9,375 bases of DNA from Deltaproteobacteria bacterium (GTDB taxonomy: Bacteria; Desulfobacterota; Desulfarculia; Adiutricales; Adiutricaceae), in assembly GCA_031288745.1 (NCBI GenBank), contig JAITQT010000034.1, positions 1 to 9,375 of the forward strand, written 5' to 3'. Shown piece after piece: positions 1 to 6,557 of this stretch. Below the pieces are notes generated by a model, which worked only from the letters and a program-made list of their open reading frames with translations, was not told the origin of the DNA and did not search any database. The first letter of the stretch is position 1. Every line of letters begins with the position of its first letter. The position numbers and the translations under genes were made by a program.

Positions 1-832
1 AAGGAGATGACAAAAGATATGAAGGATATTTGTAAAATGACCGGCATTGTCATACCAGAAAAGATCAATTTACCTTTCGATTTAGTGTAGTAGGAAAACA
101 GGTCGGGAACTCAGGATAACGAGTATGGCTTTTGTACCACATTCCAATGCGGCCTTGACAACTTTAAATAAACTGGGCCCTCAATTATGTAAGGCTTTGG
201 CCTAAACGAGGCTAAGTTCATCGCTCGGTTTATCGAAGATTTATTGTCGAACCTAGCACCTCGCCAACATAACCGTTAGGTTAAATCCTAAGATAAACTC
301 GAGGATATTTATAAGTACCTAAGAGAACGTGATAAAAAACTGCGCTAGGAGCATGTAGGCTAAACGCAAATCACTTAGAAACTCTTGCGGTAGCCAACCT
401 CAACCGCGTTAATGTTAAGGCCGCCTTAACTCGGAAGGAGGCCGTGAAGGTAGCGTCAAGGTCAAAAACTTAAGAAATCACCTAATGTGAAGGCTTAGTA
501 AAACTATTCGATTTAGTTTTGCCTACTATTTTTACCAATATGGTAGATAAGCTCTTGAAAGCTAGCGCTACCTTAAGTTATAGACATTAGCGGCGATCTA
601 GTCTAGGCCGAGTTTAATGAGAAGAAGTCTGATTTAGTGTACATCGGCCAAGTGGCCATCTATTCTCCGGTAGTTTCAACCTCAAAATTCTAAAATTCCT
701 CTTCCCCAATGATTACAGTCACCTCCAGATGGGCGACGGGTATGATTGTACTGGTCGCAACTTGTTAGTCTGAAGATAAAGAAGGCACTACTCCCGTGGC
801 TAAACCAAGGGATCTAAAAGCGAGAAAAAAAA
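1..832 (+). pseudogene. Heavily decayed coding relic of unknown identity
   Basis: No intact gene is visible here. Reading frame 1 of the plus strand gives several protein-like stretches: codons from 1 to about 87, from about 190 to 282 (an amphipathic segment containing ARFIEDLL), from about 295 to 345 (a charged helix containing DIYKYLRERDKK), and from about 604 to 690 (containing DLVYIGQVAIYSP). They are separated by more than a dozen in-frame TAG, TAA and TGA codons. A second frame gives KLFDLVLPTIFTNMVDKL near 495-550. This fits an old pseudogene with stops and frameshifts, but I cannot name the family, and part of the pattern could be chance. There is no clear promoter or terminator. The relic ends just before the HU-like gene. 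Confidence 0.4.
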
Positions 833-1105
833 ATGAAAAAAAGCGAAATAATCTTAGAGCTATCAAAAGAAACTGGCCTCAACCAGGTCGCGGTCAAAAG
901 AGTGGTTGAGGGCTTGGTGGACATAATAATTAAAACTATCAAAAAGGAAAAACGCTGCCCTTTGACAGGCTTAGGCATCTTCCATTTGGTTAAGCGAGCC
1001 AAGCGCACCTGCCATAACCCGCAAACGGGAAAACTTATTGAAGTTAAGGCCCACGGTGCCGTAACCTTCGCCCCTTCGAGAGCAGTTAAGAATTATTTTT
1101 TGTAA
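833..1105 (+). CDS. HU/IHF-family DNA-binding protein
   Basis: A complete 90-residue protein, the usual length for HU/IHF subunits. These are dimeric architectural proteins that bend DNA through two beta arms whose tips insert a proline into the minor groove. The N-terminal helical dimer core (about residues 3-40, KKSEIILELS...VVEGLVDIIIKTIKK) is followed by the turn LTGLGIFHLVKRAKR, equivalent to the family's GFGTF-x-x-x-x-R. The arm tip reads HNPQTGK where the canonical motif is RNPxTG, and the C-terminal strand and helix carry VTFAPSRAVKN. The intercalating proline is kept, but the preceding arginine is histidine and the glycine before it is cysteine. The start is preceded by an A-rich stretch without a strong Shine-Dalgarno sequence. 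The gene stands alone, with decayed DNA upstream and its own terminator downstream. The family call is secure; HU versus IHF subtype is not. Confidence 0.93.
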   Translation: MKKSEIILELSKETGLNQVAVKRVVEGLVDIIIKTIKKEKRCPLTGLGIFHLVKRAKRTCHNPQTGKLIEVKAHGAVTFAPSRAVKNYFL

Positions 1106-1130
1106 TTTTTTAATTTTTGCGCCCTAATTT

Positions 1131-1169
1131 AAACGATTAAGGTCTTTATGGCTTTAATCGTTTTTTTTT
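1131..1169 (+). terminator. Rho-independent terminator of the HU-like gene
   Basis: The arms AAACGATTAA (1131-1140) and TTAATCGTTT (1154-1163) form a perfect 10-bp stem, extended by inner G-T and G-C pairs. An uninterrupted run of T continues to 1169. It begins 25 nt after the HU-like stop codon. The A-tract on the left arm could let it act weakly on the minus strand too. Confidence 0.88.
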
Positions 1170-1342
1170 ACCCTGCGCCTTTATCAAGAGTGAAAGGGTA
1201 GCTCCAAGCTAAGGGAGAAGCTCTAATTTTATGGTCGAAAATTTGTCAAATTCGTTCCGACAACAAAATTTTTATAACTCCCAAATTTTTAAGTATTTTT
1301 TTTTCGGCTCTTTTTTTGTCATCATTGTTAGGTCAAAAAAAC

Positions 1343-1371
1343 TTGTGTTTTTTATCAACGAAAATTATAAT
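1343..1371 (+). promoter_or_regulatory. Probable sigma70 promoter of the methyl-transfer operon
   Basis: TTGTGT (1343-1348) and a perfect TATAAT (1366-1371) are separated by exactly 17 bp, in an AT-rich stretch upstream of the corrinoid protein gene. The predicted start near 1378 would give a leader of about 130 nt. The leader contains a small hairpin, TCATCTA (1381-1387) with TAGATGA (1394-1400). I saw no recognisable cobalamin riboswitch in it. The -35 box matches consensus at 4 of 6 positions. Confidence 0.6.
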
Positions 1372-1495
1372 ACCTCTAGGTCATCTAGTCATATAGATGA
1401 ATCTGGCCTTCTCAATATTTATAGGCCGATTATCAAATTGATTTCAGTTAGCCAAACTCGTCTGACCACGGGGCTAGCTTAACTAAAGCTAAACT

Positions 1496-1501
1496 AAGGA
1501 G
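1496..1501 (+). promoter_or_regulatory. Strong Shine-Dalgarno of the corrinoid protein gene
   Basis: AAGGAG lies 7 nt before the ATG at 1509, fixing that start. It is the strongest ribosome-binding site in the window. Confidence 0.85.
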
Positions 1502-1508
1502 AGCCGCC

Positions 1509-2132
1509 ATGTCTATTAAAGAAGTCTATCAAGCCGTCGTCGATTTTAACGAAGACGACATCACCGATCTGGTGGAAAAAGAACTCGAAAAAGGAACCGA
1601 CATTCAAAAAGTCTTGCAAGAAGGCCTTATCTCGGCCATGGATTACGTCGGTAAACAGTTCTCCGAAGGCGAACTATTCGTGCCCGAAATGCTCATGGCT
1701 GCACAAACCATGAAAAAGGGCTTGGAGATCCTCAAACCCAAATTGGGGACGTCTGGCGGTTCCTCAGCCGGCACAATCATTATCGGCACCGTCAAAGGCG
1801 ATCTTCACGACATCGGTAAAAACCTTGTCGGCATGATGCTCGAAGGCGGCGGCTTTGAAATCGTAGATTTAGGAGTCGACGTCGAGCCCAAGGCCTTCGT
1901 GGAAGCGGCCAAGACTAACAAGGCCAAAATAGTCGGCCTCAGCGCCCTTTTGACCACCACCATGCCGGCCATGGAAGAAACTATAAAGGCCTTAAAAGAG
2001 GCCGGTCTTTCAGTTAAGACCATGGTGGGCGGTGCGCCCGTGACCAAAGCCTTTGCCGATAAAATCGGGGCCACCGGTTACTCTGAAGATGCCCCCGGGG
2101 CCGTGGAACTGGCCCGTAAATTAGCTAGTTAA
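1509..2132 (+). CDS. Methyltransferase corrinoid protein (MtbC/MttC/MtgC-like)
   Basis: A complete 207-residue methyl-carrying corrinoid protein. It shuttles a methyl group on cobalamin between a substrate-specific methyltransferase and a second methyltransferase, and is cytoplasmic. Residues 1-85 form the four-helix cap (B12-binding 2 type; GKQFSEGELFVPEMLMAAQTMK is partly the conserved cap motif). Residues 88-207 form the Rossmann-like B12 domain, with D98-x-H100-x-x-G103 in GDLHDIGKN (His100 is the lower cobalt ligand), S145-x-L147 in GLSALLTTT, and G174-G175 in VGGAPV. Length and motif order match the MtmC/MtbC/MttC/MtgC family exactly. The next gene, 104 nt downstream, encodes a methyl-H4folate:corrinoid methyltransferase, so the partner on the folate side is clear. 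The substrate-side methyltransferase is absent here, so methylamine, betaine or methoxy specificity cannot be assigned. No internal TAG codon is present. Alternative: a MetH-like B12 module, but the size and lack of other domains argue against it. Confidence 0.95.
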   Translation: MSIKEVYQAVVDFNEDDITDLVEKELEKGTDIQKVLQEGLISAMDYVGKQFSEGELFVPEMLMAAQTMKKGLEILKPKLGTSGGSSAGTIIIGTVKGDLHDIGKNLVGMMLEGGGFEIVDLGVDVEPKAFVEAAKTNKAKIVGLSALLTTTMPAMEETIKALKEAGLSVKTMVGGAPVTKAFADKIGATGYSEDAPGAVELARKLAS

Positions 2133-2194
2133 GCGCAAAGCCTTTTTTGGGCCTTAAGCTTTTTTACCACCCCTTTTAGCCCAAAACCCTTTAT

Positions 2195-2219
2195 ATATAC
2201 CGGCCCGTTAGCCGGATAT
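2195..2219 (+). promoter_or_regulatory. Intercistronic hairpin just before the methyltransferase Shine-Dalgarno
   Basis: CCGGC (2200-2204) pairs with GCCGG (2211-2215) over a 6-nt loop. The flanking ATAT on each side extends the stem past a single bulged A. It ends a few bases before the Shine-Dalgarno GGAAGGA (2223-2229) of the next gene and has no T-tract, so it is not a terminator. It may be an mRNA processing or stability element; its role is inference. Confidence 0.45.
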
Positions 2220-2236
2220 TTTGGAAGGATTTATTT

Positions 2237-3034
2237 ATGATTATTGTCGGCGAACTCATAAACGCCAGCCGTAAGGCCGTGGGACAAGCCATTGAAAACG
2301 GCGACGCCGAATATATTAAATCAGTGGCCGCAGACGAAGATAAAGCCGGTGCCAACTACATCGACGTCAACGCCGGCATATTCGTAGGCAAAGAGCCCGA
2401 ATATCTCAAATGGTTGACTCTAACCGCCCAATCTGTTACAGAAAAACCCTGCGCCCTAGATAGCCCCGACCCCAAAGCCATAGAAGCAGCTCTAAACGTT
2501 CATAAGGGAACCCCAATGATAAACTCCATCTCCTTAGAAAAGGAGCGCTGGGATAAATTATTGCCCGTGGTAGCCGGAACCGACTTTAAGGTCGTGGCCT
2601 TATGCATGAGCGACGAAGGGATGCCGACCACTAAGGAAGATAGACTAGCTATCGCTGATAAACTGGTGGAGGGCTTGACCGCCAAAAACGTACCCGTAGA
2701 AAACATCTACGTCGACCCCCTGGTCCAACCTTTGGGCACTAATCACAAATTCGGGCTAGAGTTTATCAACTCTGTGGCGGCGATTAAGGAAAAATTTCCT
2801 AGCATTCACTTTATGTGTGGACTATCCAATATCAGCTACGGTTTGCCAGAGAGAAAATTCCTTAACCGAATCTTCCTAGCCCAAGCTGTCTACGCCGGGC
2901 TAGACGGAGCCATCATTAACCCGCTTGATAAACCGATGATGGGAACCATCGCGGCCGCCGAGGCTTTAGCCGGGCGCGATCGCAGCTGTATAAAGTACCT
3001 TAAGGCCTATCGGGCCCATCTGGTAGTCTCTTAA
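2237..3034 (+). CDS. Methyltetrahydrofolate:corrinoid methyltransferase (AcsE/MtgA-like)
   Basis: A complete 265-residue pterin-binding TIM-barrel enzyme that moves a methyl group between tetrahydrofolate and a corrinoid protein. It has the size of acetogen AcsE (about 262 aa) and MtgA. Conserved pterin-site residues are visible: E6 and N9 in VGELINAS, D43 and N45 in YIDVNAG, D75 in CALDSPD, N96 in MINSIS, D160 in YVDPL, and N198 in GLSNISYG. D75, N96 and D160 fall at the same numbers as the folate-binding residues known in the Moorella enzyme, and N198 lies one position before its Asn199. The Shine-Dalgarno GGAAGGA precedes ATG by 7 nt. It is co-directional with the corrinoid protein gene and probably co-transcribed. 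With an MtgC-type partner, rather than AcsC/AcsD, the likely role is transferring methyl groups from methylated compounds to folate; a Wood-Ljungdahl role is possible but has no support in this window. The separate DHPS family is excluded by the VGELIN start and the partner gene. Confidence 0.95.
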   Translation: MIIVGELINASRKAVGQAIENGDAEYIKSVAADEDKAGANYIDVNAGIFVGKEPEYLKWLTLTAQSVTEKPCALDSPDPKAIEAALNVHKGTPMINSISLEKERWDKLLPVVAGTDFKVVALCMSDEGMPTTKEDRLAIADKLVEGLTAKNVPVENIYVDPLVQPLGTNHKFGLEFINSVAAIKEKFPSIHFMCGLSNISYGLPERKFLNRIFLAQAVYAGLDGAIINPLDKPMMGTIAAAEALAGRDRSCIKYLKAYRAHLVVS

Positions 3035-3059
3035 TAATCTAAAAAAAATACTCGGGGTG

Positions 3060-3078
3060 TGGCGGGTTGCCCCCGCCA
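3060..3078 (+). other. GC-rich hairpin downstream of the methyl-transfer operon
   Basis: TGGCGGG (3060-3066) and CCCGCCA (3072-3078) form a perfect 7-bp stem 25 nt after the methyltransferase stop. No T-tract follows on the plus strand. On the minus strand a T-tract (complement of 3041-3048) follows only after a gap of about 11 nt. It may be a degenerate terminator or an mRNA 3' end. The rest of 3079-3160 shows nothing recognisable. Confidence 0.4.
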
Positions 3079-3162
3079 TCCTCCCACATCACCCGGCATG
3101 CTATTCGGCCCCAGACGATTAATTTGTTAGTATCGTATAGTACTTGCTTTTTAGAGTGTCGG

Positions 3163-3380
3163 TTCACAAATGTAAACGTTTAAGGGCCCGTTCACAAGAG
3201 AGAAAACTGCGGGGCCAAGCCTATTGAAAGGGACGAAACATCCCGCAGCAATGTAGCCCCCTATAGGAGCTTAGAAATTTCAACATTAATCAAAGTTAAA
3301 ATATATGGTTGCAGCAGAGGGCTAAGTAGAAACGTGGGGGGAAAAAACTTGATGAACGGTTACATCTTAAATAACCTTAA
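3163..3380 (+). repeat. Dispersed structured repeat, copy A (internally deleted)
   Basis: This copy matches 6560-6850 closely, sharing long runs such as TTTAAGGGCCCGTTCACAAG and GCAGCAATGTAGCCCCCTAT. Its core is closed by CCGTTCA (3188-3194) with TGAACGG (3353-3359), continued by CAAG (3195-3198) with CTTG (3348-3351) around one bulged A. An inner helix pairs CTGCGGG (3207-3213) with CCCGCAG (3242-3248), and CTTAG near 3260 can pair with CTAAG near 3323. Compared with copy B it lacks about 78 nt at a short AACGT repeat. There is no open reading frame. The folding suggests an RNA element, most plausibly a decayed piece of group II intron domain I, since group II reverse transcriptase remnants occur in the same window; that identity is inference. 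Confidence 0.82.
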
Positions 3381-3660
3381 TTTTAGGCTCTTCGTCCACC
3401 TCCACGCTGATTCTGCCTCCCCCCAAGACTGATTGAGATTCTTTTTAATCGCTTTAACTCTCTTACACTACTTAAAGAGGCCGCATCTGAGTCGGCTATT
3501 CTACTTGGTTCGCACAGTCACCTTGCTTTTGAACCTTTTCCCCCTCTTCTAGTCTAACCTAACTTATGACTTTTCTTTGATTTTCCACATCGAATCTCCA
3601 ATTAAATTCACTCTCAACATTGAACCAGTCATGCTCTTTTCTTGTTTGAGAAGATGGCTT
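3381..3660. other. Gene-free stretch between repeat copy A and the reverse transcriptase relic
   Basis: I see no intact gene, tRNA or terminator here. On the minus strand it should continue the reverse transcriptase relic, but I could not recognise the expected RT motifs. It is probably further decayed intron sequence or unrelated DNA. Confidence 0.3.
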
Positions 3661-3831
3661 TCATTAAGTCTTCGACCGATTAAGCTCTCTTTAGGTTCCT
3701 TGAGCTAGGGTAATAGTTCTTTGAACGTCATCCTACTACGCCTAGTGCACCTTGGTTATTTTTGGCCTTTTAATAGGCCGCGTTAAGGCTCTCCTCACCA
3801 TAATGCGTTCTAACAAGTCAGTTGTCATCAT
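3661..3831 (-). pseudogene. 5' fragment of a group II intron reverse transcriptase/maturase gene
   Basis: On the minus strand AGGAG (3842-3838) lies 6 nt before ATG at 3831. The encoded start MMTTDLLERIMVRRALTR resembles the N-terminus of bacterial group II intron RTs. After a frameshift comes NNQGALGVVG, equivalent to the family's NKGAPGVDG. After another shift comes MTFKELLP-stop-LKEPKESLIGRLN, equivalent to MTVKELxPYLKEHWxSL. So at least two frameshifts and an in-frame TAG break it. The catalytic RT blocks, thumb and maturase domains are missing. The order and spacing of these three pieces make the family call reasonable, though the fragment is short. It lies near repeat copy A but points the opposite way. 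Confidence 0.68.
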
Positions 3832-3849
3832 ATCTTTCTCCTCATTTTA

Positions 3850-4308
3850 ATCTATTACTACTCCGGTTTCCATACCACGCCTTTCTTGATTCCTCTTAGT
3901 TTTAAAACCTACCCTCCTTAAGGGTAGCCCGCTCAATCTACTGTTTTCTGCTCTCAACGCCTATTTCCTCTTTCCATATATAAGCGAACAACTACCGGTG
4001 AGGCCTTAACTAAATTCGTCCCTTCGTTACTATGGCTTAGGCTAACTTCTTACGCCTCAAAGGCCCTTTGTCGAACTCTTGGCCAATTTAATGGCCACAT
4101 TTAGCCGTCTATGTTTTGACAAATTCTTCCCGCACAAACACATTGTCTGCCTAATTCGATTTGAGGTTTGTCAGGCCTAAGGGTTTTGCGCCGACTCTTT
4201 CAATTTGCGCCTCGCTGTAAACACCCTAGCCTTTGGTGAGAACCCACTGCCAAGTCTTAAGTGCTCGCTGCACCAAAACAGTTAGCGAGCCTATCGGACA
4301 CACTCAAG
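3850..4308. other. Gene-free stretch upstream of the RT relic (decayed DNA)
   Basis: No intact gene is present. On the minus strand from about 4273 to 3960 one frame gives protein-like pieces (ALKTWQWVLTKG, SEAQIERVGAKPLGLTNLKS, DNVFVREEFVKT) separated by several stops, which may be a relic or chance. If the RT relic belonged to a normal group II intron, the intron's 5' ribozyme part should lie here, but I could not identify its domains. Confidence 0.3.
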
Positions 4309-4309
4309 G

Positions 4310-4339
4310 AAAAAAAACGGGGCTTGCCCCGCTTTTTTT
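4310..4339 (-). terminator. Bidirectional intrinsic terminator downstream of the MBL-fold gene
   Basis: An A-tract (4310-4317), then CGGGG (4318-4322) and CCCCG (4327-4331) around a CTTG loop, then seven T (4333-4339). Read on the minus strand it is a GC stem followed by eight T, about 90 nt after the hydrolase stop codon, so it probably ends that transcript. It can also work on the plus strand. Confidence 0.8.
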
Positions 4340-4428
4340 GACTCTACTGCCCTCCGCTCTAACCCTAGTTAGCCTTTTATAGTTAAAACTCCCCGCTTAA
4401 AACAAAAAATCTCTTGGCTAAAAAAAAT

Positions 4429-5127
4429 CTAAGCCAGTATTTGACGGTAATTGTAATCAATCTCAGCTTGGCCTACTATAGCTGGTCCATGACCGCATAA
4501 AATAAGGGAAACGTCACCTAAGCCGGAGAGGATCTTTAAAACTCGGCTCATTTGTTCCTTATTTCCTCCTGGAAGATTAACAGTACCTATCGAACCCTTA
4601 AAAAAAACGTCTCCGCTAACTAATAGGCCCCTTTCTGGCCAATGCAGACACAAACCACCCGGTGAATGGCCAGGAGCGTCGTGAAGAAAAAACTTATTGC
4701 CTTGGTAAAAAAAAGGGCCTGAATATAACTTTTTATAGAGCTTAGGGTTGGGATATTTAAAGTTGGGTACCACCACCCCGTCTTCGACTATGCGCTCGAA
4801 AAAAACCCGCCCCGGTCCTTGAAGAAATTTAAGATCTATTTCCGACATAGCTAACTGGCAGCCAATTTCCTTATGCAATTGATCAGCCGCCTCAACATGA
4901 TCGGGATGATGATGGGTCAAAAACACTAGCCCCACTTGGGCTACGTCCAAGCCGTCCTCTTTAATAAGCTCTATTAATTGGCCCAAGCTTTTAGCTCGCC
5001 CCGGATCGATTAATAGATGTTTACCGCCGTTAAGAGAGGGCAACAAGATGGAGTTGGAGTTAAATTCTTTAGAAAAATCCAAGCCCGATTCGGAAGGGTA
5101 AAAATATATCTCAGGGCTTAAACGCAT
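4429..5127 (-). CDS. Metallo-beta-lactamase-fold hydrolase (glyoxalase II-like)
   Basis: A complete 232-residue MBL-fold protein. The dinuclear metal site is intact: H72-x-H74-x-D76-H77 in THHHPDH, H154 in PGHSPGG, D173 in VSGDVFF, and H213 in CGHGP. PGHSPGG and SGDxxF are typical of the GloB/hydroxyacylglutathione hydrolase-like group, which cleaves thioesters or similar substrates, but the substrate cannot be read from sequence. The segment from about 96 to 140 (an aromatic- and lysine-rich insert containing KYPNPKLYKKLY) is probably the variable substrate-pocket region. There is no signal peptide, so it is cytoplasmic. GGAG lies 5 nt before the ATG. The gene stands alone on the minus strand, divergent from nadK, with an intrinsic terminator about 90 nt downstream. 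The fold call is very secure; the specific function is open. Confidence 0.93.
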   Translation of the reverse strand: MRLSPEIYFYPSESGLDFSKEFNSNSILLPSLNGGKHLLIDPGRAKSLGQLIELIKEDGLDVAQVGLVFLTHHHPDHVEAADQLHKEIGCQLAMSEIDLKFLQGPGRVFFERIVEDGVVVPNFKYPNPKLYKKLYSGPFFYQGNKFFLHDAPGHSPGGLCLHWPERGLLVSGDVFFKGSIGTVNLPGGNKEQMSRVLKILSGLGDVSLILCGHGPAIVGQAEIDYNYRQILA

Positions 5128-5139
5128 CAGTGCTCCACA

Positions 5140-5624
5140 AAGGCTCGACTAAAGCACGAGCTTCAAAAAAAAATAGCCAAAAGCGAGGAAAATAAAGAAA
5201 AAAAGAAAAAACTCGCCCAAGACCGTTTTAATAATTGTCTAACCAAAGACGATATGCTACTATTCTAATAATATTTATCAAAAGTGCAGTAAAACTCCGT
5301 CCTTCCGGCCGAAGATATAAGGCTCATTGATTTGAGCTTTAAATAATTGCACGGCCGGGTAGAACGCGCTCAATGCCTGTGAAGGACATGGCCCACCAAG
5401 CAGTAACCATCCAAAAGAGACTTGAAGGACTTCCGCTTTAGGCTTCGTATCAATCTCCTTATTTCAGCGAGGAGAAGCTGTCAAAGTTACCATAACATTA
5501 AATTTAAGCTAGCCGCGCCGAAGACTTTAAGCCAATAGCTACCATCTTAGGTTTAAATTAGAAGCTTTGGCCCGGCCTCTCCTTTGGGCTTTTTATCTTA
5601 AGGCCCAACTTAGCTCTAAAACGA
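5140..5624 (+). pseudogene. Decayed coding relic upstream of nadK, unidentified
   Basis: Frame 3 of position 5161 encodes a lysine/glutamate-rich, coiled-coil-like stretch (ending KKLAQDRFNNCLTKDDMLLF) that stops at TAA-TAA. It resumes as NSVLPAEDIRLIDLSFK and LHGRVERAQCL with more stops. The frame used by nadK gives AEDFKPIATILGLN, a TAG at 5559, then KLWPGLSFGLF. The pattern fits a frameshifted, multiply stopped former gene, but I do not recognise the family. No good promoter for nadK stands out in it. Confidence 0.4.
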
Positions 5625-5640
5625 ATGACAATTATCGGCT

Positions 5641-5644
5641 GGAG
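5641..5644 (+). promoter_or_regulatory. Shine-Dalgarno that decides the nadK start
   Basis: GGAG lies 7 nt before the in-frame GTG at 5652. The upstream ATG at 5625 has no Shine-Dalgarno match. This favours the GTG start. Confidence 0.6.
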
Positions 5645-5651
5645 TTCCGCG

Positions 5652-6506
5652 GTGACCGACGTAGTTATAGTTCATAAAATTTCCAAAACAGCCAGCGAGT
5701 TGGCCGTCAAAACTGAGGCTATGCTACTCGAGGAAGGTCATCGCGTTTTCCTAGAGATTTCCAGCGCCGATGCCAAGCGCTCCGAGCCCCTACCGGAAAA
5801 TTTTAACCCAAAGTTAGTCGTTTCTTTAGGCGGCGACGGCACTCTTCTCTACGCCGCCAGGACTTGGGGGCTAAACGGGACGCCCATTTTAGGTGTAAAC
5901 CTCGGTAGACTAGGCTTTTTAGCGGAAATCGAGCCGGAGAAACTAAAAGAAACTTTAGAGTTTGCTCTAACCGACCGCCACCGCCTGCAGCAAAGAACCG
6001 TCCTTGATTTTACTATTAACCGCGGGGCTCAGCAGATTCGCCGCTCTACTGTAGTTAACGAGGTGGTCATAAACCGAAGTGCCACGGCTAGAGTGCTTAA
6101 TCTGAAACTATCGGTAGCCGGTACCGATTACTGGACCTACGTAGCTGACGGGCTAATCCTAGCCACCCCAACTGGTTCGACTGCCTATAATCTTTCGGCC
6201 GGAGGGCCAGTGGTCTACCCAGGGCTAGAAGTGGTGCTGGTGACGCCCATTTGCCCCTTAACTTTAAACGCCCGCTCCATTATTTTGCCTTTAGACTTTA
6301 ACGTGGAGGTGGTAGTTGACGAACAAAGCCTAGGGGCCATGCTTACCGCCGACGGCCAATCGAGTGTCCCGCTTCAACCGCTCGATAGGATAAAAATTTC
6401 CCGCTCCTCCCACGTGGTTAACCTAATCACTAATCCCCTACGCCACTATCTCGACACTCTAAAAATCAAGTTGGGGCTCTTTAACAACTATAAGCCAGAT
6501 CGCTAA
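5652..6506 (+). CDS. nadK: NAD kinase
   Basis: ATP-NAD kinase phosphorylates NAD to NADP and is a single-copy essential enzyme in most bacteria. From the GTG start the protein has 284 residues, the usual bacterial length. The ATP-NAD kinase motif GGDGT begins at residue 60 (catalytic Asp62), NE is at 136-137 in STVVNEVVI, DG is at 166-167, and the signature TPTGSTAYNLSAGGP spans about 172-186. The region VTPICPLTL (about 198-206) normally reads TPICPHTL, so a usual His is Leu here. I chose GTG at 5652 because the next residues TDVVIVHKI match the normal N-terminal beta strand and GGAG is well placed. The alternative ATG at 5625 adds nine residues with no family counterpart and no ribosome-binding site. 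Both neighbours upstream and downstream are decayed DNA or repeat, so this is an isolated retained essential gene. Confidence 0.95.
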   Translation: MTDVVIVHKISKTASELAVKTEAMLLEEGHRVFLEISSADAKRSEPLPENFNPKLVVSLGGDGTLLYAARTWGLNGTPILGVNLGRLGFLAEIEPEKLKETLEFALTDRHRLQQRTVLDFTINRGAQQIRRSTVVNEVVINRSATARVLNLKLSVAGTDYWTYVADGLILATPTGSTAYNLSAGGPVVYPGLEVVLVTPICPLTLNARSIILPLDFNVEVVVDEQSLGAMLTADGQSSVPLQPLDRIKISRSSHVVNLITNPLRHYLDTLKIKLGLFNNYKPDR

Positions 6507-6524
6507 TTAAACTAGACCTCCCAG

Positions 6525-6544
6525 GCCTCATAAAGAAGCGAGGC
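6525..6544 (+). other. Small hairpin after nadK
   Basis: GCCTC (6525-6529) pairs with GAGGC (6540-6544) over a 10-nt loop, followed by TAATTT. It is a weak candidate terminator for nadK with no true T-tract. Confidence 0.3.
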
Positions 6545-6557
6545 TAATTTAAGGTGT

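Noticed and set aside
1..832. Reassigned TAG codon or pyrrolysine use, suggested by abundant TAG in relic frames plus an MtbC-like protein
   Set aside because: Intact genes contain no internal TAG and end in TAA; the relic frames contain TAA and TGA as often, along with frameshifts, so decay explains it. No pyl genes or methylamine methyltransferase are visible.
1231..1482. 83-codon plus-strand open frame upstream of the corrinoid protein gene
   Set aside because: Low-complexity, Phe/Ser/Asn-rich product with no ribosome-binding site; it overlaps the predicted promoter TTGTGT-N17-TATAAT and leader.
1372..1508. Cobalamin riboswitch in the leader of the corrinoid operon
   Set aside because: The leader is only about 130 nt and I could not find the B12 box or the expected multi-stem core.
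1805..2706. Minus-strand open frames opposite the corrinoid protein and methyltransferase genes
   Set aside because: They are antisense shadows of strongly recognised genes with no domain content of their own.
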